The notes under the pieces were generated by a model, which did not search any database, had not been told where the DNA came from, and was given only the letters and a program-made list of their open reading frames with translations. From Planococcus sp. (in: firmicutes) (GTDB lineage: Bacteria > Bacillota > Bacilli > Bacillales_A > Planococcaceae), in assembly GCA_030147225.1 (NCBI GenBank), contig JASLAI010000360.1, positions 1-5,723 on the forward strand: 5,723 bases of DNA, in the 5' to 3' direction. Positions 1 through 3,990 of this stretch are shown here, in pieces; the first letter of the stretch is position 1; every line of letters starts with the position of its first letter. Both the position numbers and the translations under genes were made by a program.

Positions 1-148
1 CGCATCGCCGTCCGAAGACGCACGATTCGCTTTGATCTGTTTGCACTGATCAGTAAGTTTTGCGCGGGCCGTTTTGCGCGGCCGTTGCTGTATGTTGACG
101 TTTTGCTGTTCAGTTTTCAAGGTTCAGTTCGCCGCACTCATTAGCGAC
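1..148 (-). other. Leader region of an rRNA operon (16S gene lies beyond position 1)
   Basis: Read on the minus strand, this stretch follows a near-consensus rRNA-type promoter and contains TTGAAAACTGAACA (120-107). That resembles the boxA antitermination element I recall just upstream of Bacillus 16S genes (CTTTGAAAACT). Downstream come a GC-rich hairpin (arms GGCCG 83-79 and CGGCC 71-67) and a UUCG-capped hairpin (CGUC 20-17, GACG 12-9), as expected for structured pre-16S leader RNA. No 16S sequence (AGAGTTTGATCCTGG) is present, so the mature gene must begin past the left edge. A leader for another stable-RNA operon is the main alternative. No protein-coding frame here is credible. Confidence 0.72.
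111..148 (-). promoter_or_regulatory. boxB/boxA-like antitermination signals of the rRNA leader
   Basis: Minus-strand RNA has a small hairpin (GUCGC 148-144, GCGGC 135-131, one G-U pair, 8-nt loop) followed about 11 nt later by UUGAAAACUG (120-111). This order, stem-loop then boxA, matches the NusB/NusE-dependent antitermination site of bacterial rRNA operons, which keeps long untranslated transcripts from being terminated. The boxA-like core is clear; the boxB assignment is weaker. Confidence 0.6.
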
Positions 149-154
149 TTGATT

Positions 155-183
155 AATATACCACGGTCGTATTATAGAGTCAA
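155..183 (-). promoter_or_regulatory. Main rRNA-type sigma-A promoter (P2-like)
   Basis: The minus strand shows -35 TTGACT (183-178), a 17-bp spacer and -10 TATATT (160-155), a near-consensus sigma-A promoter. The seventh base after the -10 is G148, so the transcript probably starts with G. In B. subtilis, rRNA promoters starting with G are tuned by GTP level; that link is family knowledge, not visible here. The leader described above starts directly at this point. Confidence 0.8.
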
Positions 184-212
184 CACTTTGGCGTGGTTTT
201 TTTCACAACTTT

Positions 213-241
213 ATTATAACAGAAAATTCTTAATAAAAAGA
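213..241 (-). promoter_or_regulatory. Possible upstream rRNA promoter (P1-like), weak -35
   Basis: A perfect -10 hexamer TATAAT lies at 218-213 on the minus strand, about 58 bp upstream of the main promoter's -10. The hexamer 17 bp before it (241-236, TCTTTT) is poor; a better TTGTAA (247-242) is 23 bp away, too far. Tandem promoters are usual for Bacillus rRNA operons, which makes it plausible, but it rests on the -10 alone. Confidence 0.4.
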
Positions 242-505
242 TTACAAAAGTGTTACAATTTCGAAAGGAAATCCCCTCTTTACATTGAAGGCATCACCAA
301 ATATTAAAGGCTTTCCCATCCTTGGCGGAGAATTGAAATTTCTCTGTAAGAAAGACCTGCGTACATTTTCATAAGCAGACTTTAAACTGTGGATTTGTTT
401 ATACAGCTTTCCCTCCTCATCGAAAATATTTTGAGTTTCTTCTATATATAACCTACTTTCGAAAAATATGCGATAGAAAAAAGTCCGCCAGCAAAATGGC
501 GGACT
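242..505 (-). other. Stretch without a convincing gene; one open frame lacking a normal start
   Basis: Between the pbuG terminator and the rRNA promoters no tRNA, repeat or standard gene is visible. One minus-strand frame stays open for 87 codons from 505 to a TAA at 244-242, and its second half reads protein-like (for example IFDEEGKLYKQIHSLKSAYE, codons from about 427). It contains no ATG, GTG or TTG upstream of a Met 25 residues before the stop. Its first part runs through the pbuG terminator hairpin. AGGAGG (417-412) is followed only by CTG (406-404) at start-codon spacing. It could be a decayed gene remnant, a gene with a rare CTG start, or chance. I do not recognise the peptide. Confidence 0.25.
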
Positions 506-507
506 TT
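474..507 (-). terminator. Intrinsic terminator of pbuG
   Basis: Immediately after the pbuG stop, the minus-strand RNA forms an 11-bp perfect stem (AAAGUCCGCCA 507-497, UGGCGGACUUU 490-480) with a 6-nt loop UUUUGC, then a U run at the stem base and beyond (482-477). This is a canonical rho-independent terminator and separates pbuG from the rRNA operon downstream. Confidence 0.9.
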
Positions 508-512
508 AATAT

Positions 513-1850
513 TCACACTAAGAAAACAAAATACAAGATGAAAATTACGAATAGACCGTACATGATTGGATGAACTTGCTTGGCCTTTCCTGAAGCGACC
601 ATTGTGATTGGATAAAAGATAAACCCAATCGCGATTCCTGTTGCAATACTATAGCCAAGCGGCATAGCAATCATCGTCAAGAATGCTGGAACTGCAATTT
701 CAAATTTAGTCCAATCTATCTTTCCAAGCGCCGAAACCATCAAGACACCTACGATGATTAAAGCTGGAGCTGTAACTGCGCTTGTAATTACTTCAAGCAA
801 GGGATAAAAGAAAATCGATAATAGGAACAATAAACCAGTGACGACAGCAGCAAATCCGGAACGCGCACCTGCTGCAACTCCAGACGTCGATTCAATGTAT
901 GAAGTCGTCGTCGACGTACCGAAAATTGCTCCGCTTACTGTAGCAATCGAATCTGCCAAAAGTGCTTTGCCGGCTCTTGGCAATTTGTTATCCTTCATCA
1001 ATCCAGCTTGGTTAGCTACAGCGACCAAAGTTCCTGCTGTATCAAAGAAATCGACAAACAAAAAGGTTAGGACAACTATAAGGAACTGGATATTCAGCAA
1101 TGAACCAAAGTCATTGAAGATCGGTTCAAGCGCTACACCAAAAGTAGGCGCCATACTCGGAACATTTAAGTCAACGACTGCACTCGGCAAATTGACTACT
1201 CCAAAAATCATCCCGGCAACTGCTGCAATCAAAATTCCGAAAAAGATTCCGCCATGAATTCCACGGACTATGAAGATAACTGTGATGACTAAACCAAAAA
1301 TAGCCAACAGTGCGGAGCCATTCGATAAATCACCCAAGCCAACCATAGTATCTGGATTGCTGACAATAATGCCCGCATTCTGCAAACCGATAAAGGTAAT
1401 GTACAGACCAATTCCCGCACCCACCGCATATTTTAATTCGGCAGGAATTGCATTGATGATTAACTCCCGTAGACCTGTTAATGTAATAAGAATAAAAATA
1501 AGACCGGAAAATAAAACACCTGTTAAAGCCGTTTGCCAAGGAATTCCGTAAGTAAGAATAACCGTATAGGCAAAGAATGCATTGAGCCCCATACCTGGAG
1601 CAAGAGCGATTGGATACTTCGCTAATATCCCCATTACTAAACACCCGATTGCAGCAGCTAAAGTAGTTGCCATAAAGACAGCTCCGTAATCCATCCGCAT
1701 CGCATCCGGAAGATCTGGTACCGACTCCAATGTTAATGTCAGCGGGTTGACGACAAGAATATACGCCATAGCCAAAAATGTTGTTAAGCCGCCGATAAAC
1801 TCCCGACGGTAATTTGTCCCCAGTTCTTCAAACTGAAAATACTTCTTCAT
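513..1850 (-). CDS. pbuG: Hypoxanthine/guanine permease PbuG (NCS2 family, AzgA-like)
   Basis: This 445-residue integral membrane protein imports guanine and hypoxanthine for purine salvage, probably driven by proton symport as in the AzgA-like branch of NCS2 transporters. The N-terminus (KYFQFEELGTNYRREFIGGL, residues 3-22) and the length closely match B. subtilis PbuG as I recall it. Visible family motifs are NPLTL (35-39), APGMGLNAFFAY (84-95), DFFDTAGTLVAVANQAG (267-283) and the Thr/Ser-rich GTSTTTSYIESTSG (311-324). The rest is a string of long hydrophobic segments consistent with the 14-helix UraA fold. The ATG start has an ideal ribosome site 6 nt upstream. It is transcribed alone: a promoter, PurR-like operator and guanine riboswitch precede it and a terminator follows. 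PbuO, a close paralogue with overlapping substrates, is the main alternative; the place after guaA and the riboswitch favour PbuG. Confidence 0.93.
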   Translation of the reverse strand: MKKYFQFEELGTNYRREFIGGLTTFLAMAYILVVNPLTLTLESVPDLPDAMRMDYGAVFMATTLAAAIGCLVMGILAKYPIALAPGMGLNAFFAYTVILTYGIPWQTALTGVLFSGLIFILITLTGLRELIINAIPAELKYAVGAGIGLYITFIGLQNAGIIVSNPDTMVGLGDLSNGSALLAIFGLVITVIFIVRGIHGGIFFGILIAAVAGMIFGVVNLPSAVVDLNVPSMAPTFGVALEPIFNDFGSLLNIQFLIVVLTFLFVDFFDTAGTLVAVANQAGLMKDNKLPRAGKALLADSIATVSGAIFGTSTTTSYIESTSGVAAGARSGFAAVVTGLLFLLSIFFYPLLEVITSAVTAPALIIVGVLMVSALGKIDWTKFEIAVPAFLTMIAMPLGYSIATGIAIGFIFYPITMVASGKAKQVHPIMYGLFVIFILYFVFLV

Positions 1851-1856
1851 TCTAAT

Positions 1857-1862
1857 TCCTCC
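1857..1862 (-). promoter_or_regulatory. Ribosome binding site of pbuG
   Basis: GGAGGA at 1862-1857 on the minus strand stands 6 nt before the ATG at 1850. It is a strong match to the Bacillus anti-Shine-Dalgarno and fixes this start. Confidence 0.85.
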
Positions 1863-1884
1863 GAATGCCTGTGTATAAATTCTA

Positions 1885-1922
1885 CAAAAGAAAAACGCAT
1901 ACAGCGGATTGCCGTATGCGTT
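1885..1922 (-). terminator. Riboswitch-controlled terminator in the pbuG leader
   Basis: The minus-strand RNA forms a 12-bp stem (AACGCAUACGGC 1922-1911, GCUGUAUGCGUU 1905-1894, one G-U pair) with loop AAUCC, followed by a U-rich tail UUUCUUUUG (1893-1885). It sits between the guanine aptamer and the pbuG ribosome site, the place for a transcription-attenuation terminator. It should form when guanine stabilises the aptamer and so stop pbuG expression. Confidence 0.9.
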
Positions 1923-1986
1923 CGATTTATCCCACCAATTGAAAATTGAAGGGCATCCTACTCTGAAAGTGAGCGGACTAAAATCG
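1923..1986 (-). promoter_or_regulatory. Candidate antiterminator of the pbuG riboswitch
   Basis: The 3' strand of aptamer stem P1 contains CGAUUU (1986-1981), complementary to AAAUCG (1928-1923), which abuts the 5' arm of the terminator. Between them lies a helper hairpin (CCCUUCAAUU 1953-1944, loop UUC, AAUUGGUGGG 1940-1931, with one U-U mismatch) that would bring the two hexamers together. Pairing in the absence of guanine would break P1 and crowd the terminator stem. The hexamers do not overlap the terminator arm itself, so this antiterminator is an inference. Confidence 0.5.
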
Positions 1987-2049
1987 TAGTCGAGTCATTT
2001 ACGGTAACTCGGTAGAAACTTTCGGGCCATATCCCCGACATTATACGAC
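1983..2049 (-). promoter_or_regulatory. Guanine-class purine riboswitch aptamer upstream of pbuG
   Basis: The minus-strand RNA has the full purine aptamer layout: P1 (GUCGUA 2049-2044 with UACGAU 1988-1983), P2 (UCGGG/CCCGA), loop GAUAUGG, the conserved joining strand GUUUCUACC, and P3 (CGAGUUA/UGACUCG) capped by CCGUAAA. The loop GG and CC needed for the kissing contact are present. The ligand-selecting residue equivalent to xpt position 74, in CGACUACG, is C (position 1989), which specifies guanine/hypoxanthine rather than adenine. It feeds the terminator at 1922-1894, so it should switch the guanine importer off when guanine is plentiful. Confidence 0.94.
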
Positions 2050-2071
2050 AAGCTTATTTAATTTCTTTCGT

Positions 2072-2100
2072 AATATATCATGTATAAATGTATTCCACAA
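2072..2100 (-). promoter_or_regulatory. pbuG promoter (extended -10)
   Basis: The minus strand has -35 TTGTGG (2100-2095), a 17-bp spacer and -10 TATATT (2077-2072) preceded by TGA, giving an extended -10. The start would be near 2065, about 16 nt before the riboswitch aptamer. The -35 is only moderate, as is common for extended -10 promoters. Confidence 0.75.
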
Positions 2101-2104
2101 TAGT

Positions 2105-2148
2105 AAACACGAACATTTATTTGAAAAAATCAAAAAAAGTTCGTAAAA
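2105..2148 (-). promoter_or_regulatory. Pair of inverted PurBox-like sites (candidate PurR operator)
   Basis: Two copies of ACGAAC lie in inverted orientation just upstream of the pbuG -35: one on the minus strand (box 2148-2136) and one on the plus strand (box 2105-2117, AAACACGAACATT). Each fits the B. subtilis PurBox consensus AWWWCCGAACWWT at 11 of 13 positions as I recall it. The CGAA cores are 26 nt apart, which equals the spacing I recall for the B. subtilis purE operator. pbuG is a known PurR-regulon member in B. subtilis. PurR represses when PRPP is low, which would add a second, initiation-level control to the riboswitch. Confidence 0.7.
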
Positions 2149-2181
2149 AAGACAAAGGTGTCAGCTGCTACAGCTGACACC
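2145..2181 (-). terminator. Intrinsic terminator of guaA
   Basis: The minus-strand RNA forms a perfect 11-bp stem (GGUGUCAGCUG 2181-2171, CAGCUGACACC 2167-2157) with a 3-nt loop, followed by UUUGUCUUUUUU (2156-2145). It begins 7 nt after the guaA stop codon. The U-rich tail runs into the first PurBox of the next gene, so guaA termination and pbuG control regions abut. Confidence 0.92.
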
Positions 2182-2188
2182 TCCAAAA

Positions 2189-3742
2189 TTATTCCCACTC
2201 AATTGTTGCTGGTGGCTTGCTCGTAATGTCGTACAGCACACGGTTAATGTGATCCACTTCGTTAACCAGTCGAACACTGATTTTTTCAAGGACTTCCCAA
2301 GGGATACGAGCCCAATCAGAAGTCATCCCGTCAATTGAAGTGACCGCACGGATCCCGATCGCGTAATCGTAGGTACGGGCATCACCCATTACGCCAACAC
2401 TGCGAAGATCCGGCAAGACGGTAAAGTACTGCCAAATGTCACGATCAAGGCCGGCTTTGCTGATTTCATCCCGTAGAATCCAGTCAGACTCACGGACGAT
2501 TTCCAATTTTTCTTCCGTGACCGCTCCCATGATGCGAATGCCAAGACCAGGACCTGGGAATGGCTGGCGCCAAACGATTTCATCCGGCATGCCAAGCTCT
2601 TTTCCAAGAACGCGCACTTCATCCTTAAACAGGGTGTTCAATGGTTCAATCAATTTAAACTGCATATCTTCCGGCAATCCCCCAACGTTATGGTGAGATT
2701 TAATGGTTTGTGCAGTTGTCGTACCACTTTCGATAATATCGGTATAAAGTGTTCCTTGCGCAAGGAAATCCATGCCTTCCAATTTTGAAGCTTCATCATC
2801 GAATACATAGATGAACTCATTGCCGATGATTTTGCGTTTTTTCTCTGGGTCTGTTACGCCTGCCAATTTGCTCATGAAGCGATCGCGCGCATCAATTTTG
2901 ATGACGTTCATATTGAATCCGTCAGCGAATGTCTTCATGACACTTTCCGCTTCCCCTTTACGAAGAAGACCATGGTCTACGAACATGCATGTCAATTGAT
3001 CGCCAATCGCTTTGTGAATCAAAACAGCAACTACCGATGAATCCACTCCGCCGCTAAGTGCACAAAGCACTTTTTTGTCGCCGACTTCTTCACGGATTTT
3101 TTCAATTTCCAATTCGATGTAATTTTCCATTGACCAGTCATCATTCATACCGCAAACGTCATAGACAAACTTGCGCAACAGATCATTCCCGTAAATGGAG
3201 TGGCGGACTTCCGGATGAAACTGAACGCCATAGAATCCGCGGCTTTCATCAGCCATGGATGCGATCGGACAGCCTGCACTTGTTCCAACAACATCAAAAC
3301 CTGGAGGTGCTGCAGTAACCAAATCACCATGGCTCATCCACACAATCTGTTCTTCAGGCAGGTCTTTAAAAATTTTGCTTTCTTTGGTCAGTTTCAGCTC
3401 TGCTTTGCCGTACTCACGGTTTTGGGATTTCTCCACATTTCCTTTCAAGTGCAAAGCCATCAGCTGCATGCCATAGCAAATCCCTAAAATCGGCAAGCCC
3501 ATTTCAAAAATCGCATCATCGATGGAAAAAGCGTTTTTATCGTAAACAGAATTCGGACCGCCTGAAAAAATGATTCCGGTGGCATTCATCTCTTTAATTT
3601 CTTCAGCAGTGACTGTGTGTGGATGAAGCTCACTGTAAACACCGATTTCACGAATGCGGCGAGTGATCAACTGATTGTATTGACTTCCGAAATCCAAAAC
3701 GACGATTTTTTTCTGCTCTTTCAACATTGGACTAACTGGCAA
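2189..3742 (-). CDS. guaA: GMP synthase (glutamine-hydrolysing) GuaA
   Basis: GuaA converts XMP, ATP and glutamine to GMP in the cytosol, the last step of guanine nucleotide synthesis. With the start chosen here it has 517 residues, close to the roughly 513 of B. subtilis. The N-terminal class I glutamine amidotransferase carries the nucleophile in GICYGMQ (Cys89) and the His176/Glu178 pair in FHPEV. The ATP-pyrophosphatase domain has the P-loop SGGVDSS (230-236). The C-terminal dimerisation/XMP-binding domain includes [12 protein letters not shown] and ends in the typical KPPATIEWE. No key residue is missing. The start is uncertain: TTG at 3742 is preferred because GAGGTGA ends 5 nt before it. 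GTG at 3751 (520 residues) would lie inside that ribosome site, and ATG at 3727 (512 residues) has the site about 20 nt away. The gene is preceded by its own promoter and guanine riboswitch and followed by a strong terminator. Confidence 0.97.
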   Translation of the reverse strand: MPVSPMLKEQKKIVVLDFGSQYNQLITRRIREIGVYSELHPHTVTAEEIKEMNATGIIFSGGPNSVYDKNAFSIDDAIFEMGLPILGICYGMQLMALHLKGNVEKSQNREYGKAELKLTKESKIFKDLPEEQIVWMSHGDLVTAAPPGFDVVGTSAGCPIASMADESRGFYGVQFHPEVRHSIYGNDLLRKFVYDVCGMNDDWSMENYIELEIEKIREEVGDKKVLCALSGGVDSSVVAVLIHKAIGDQLTCMFVDHGLLRKGEAESVMKTFADGFNMNVIKIDARDRFMSKLAGVTDPEKKRKIIGNEFIYVFDDEASKLEGMDFLAQGTLYTDIIESGTTTAQTIKSHHNVGGLPEDMQFKLIEPLNTLFKDEVRVLGKELGMPDEIVWRQPFPGPGLGIRIMGAVTEEKLEIVRESDWILRDEISKAGLDRDIWQYFTVLPDLRSVGVMGDARTYDYAIGIRAVTSIDGMTSDWARIPWEVLEKISVRLVNEVDHINRVLYDITSKPPATIEWE

Positions 3743-3747
3743 AACCT

Positions 3748-3754
3748 TCACCTC
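3748..3754 (-). promoter_or_regulatory. Ribosome binding site that decides the guaA start
   Basis: GAGGTGA at 3754-3748 on the minus strand is a seven-base match to the Bacillus Shine-Dalgarno. Its spacing is 5 nt to TTG (3742) and about 20 nt to ATG (3727), and it contains the GTG at 3751. This points to the TTG start. Confidence 0.65.
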
Positions 3755-3780
3755 TTCTATTCAATTCAGGTCTCAAAATA

Positions 3781-3818
3781 GCAAAAGAACGCGAAAATTA
3801 GACCTCGCGTTCTTCTGC
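3781..3818 (-). terminator. Terminator-like hairpin in the guaA leader (second hairpin)
   Basis: The minus-strand RNA forms a 10-bp stem (AAGAACGCGA 3814-3805, UCGCGUUCUU 3794-3785), extendable by three outer pairs across one mismatch. The U-rich but interrupted tract UUCUUUUGCUAUUUUG follows. Its place between the riboswitch aptamer and the guaA ribosome site suggests it is the attenuation terminator. The broken U tract makes it weaker than the pbuG counterpart. Confidence 0.65.
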
Positions 3819-3828
3819 TCTACATCAA

Positions 3829-3871
3829 AAAGGCGAATGCACATGTCTGAAAGCATGCGTCATCCACCTTC
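3829..3871 (-). promoter_or_regulatory. Long leader hairpin that competes with the guaA aptamer P1 stem
   Basis: GAAGGUGGAUG (3871-3861) pairs with CAUUCGCCUUU (3839-3829) in 11 successive pairs. After one bulged A (3860) the helix continues through CGCAUG (3859-3854) with CAUGUG (3845-3840), giving 17 pairs in all, four of them G-U. The first five bases, GAAGG, are also the 3' strand of aptamer P1, so the two structures are mutually exclusive at that point. A U run (3831-3827) overlaps the hairpin's foot. It may be the alternative state of the riboswitch or itself a terminator. Confidence 0.6.
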
Positions 3872-3937
3872 ATAGTCAAGTCATTTCCGGGGACTTGGTA
3901 GAGACATCCGATCCATATTACCGGACATATATGAGGG
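3867..3937 (-). promoter_or_regulatory. Guanine-class purine riboswitch aptamer upstream of guaA
   Basis: The minus-strand RNA shows P1 (UCAUA 3934-3930 with UAUGA 3874-3870, continued by CC/GG after one mismatch), P2 (UCCGGU/AUCGGA) with loop AAUAUGG, joining strand GUCUCUACC, and P3 (CAAGUC/GACUUG) with loop CCGGAAA. The loop-loop GG and CC are kept. The base equivalent to xpt position 74, in UUGACUAUGA, is C (3875), so guanine is the expected ligand. Departures from the usual sequence are C for U in the joining strand and G for U in loop 3, both at positions I recall as variable. Purine riboswitches before guaA are known in some Bacillales. Confidence 0.93.
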
Positions 3938-3961
3938 CACCTGTAATCTATAATTTTCTCA

Positions 3962-3990
3962 ATTGTACAAGCTAAAAGCTGTAAAATCAA
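3962..3990 (-). promoter_or_regulatory. guaA promoter overlapping the yebA stop codon
   Basis: The minus strand has -35 TTGATT (3990-3985), a 17-bp spacer and -10 TACAAT (3967-3962). The -35 contains the TGA stop of the upstream transglutaminase gene (3989-3987). The start would be near 3955, about 18 nt before the riboswitch aptamer. A competing -10 (TATAGA, 3952-3947) has only a weak -35 partner. Confidence 0.6.

Noticed and set aside
45..54. Palindrome ACTGATCAGT
   Set aside because: A 10-bp palindrome without loop room for a stable RNA stem, and no known operator matches it in this context; probably chance.
74..307. Plus-strand 77-codon open frame
   Set aside because: It runs antisense through the rRNA-type promoters and boxA leader, has no ribosome site, and its peptide has no recognisable character.
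838..1551. Two plus-strand frames (93 and 139 codons) inside pbuG
   Set aside because: They are antisense shadows of a clear membrane-transporter gene, with low-complexity Pro/Lys/Thr/Ile-rich peptides and no supporting signals.
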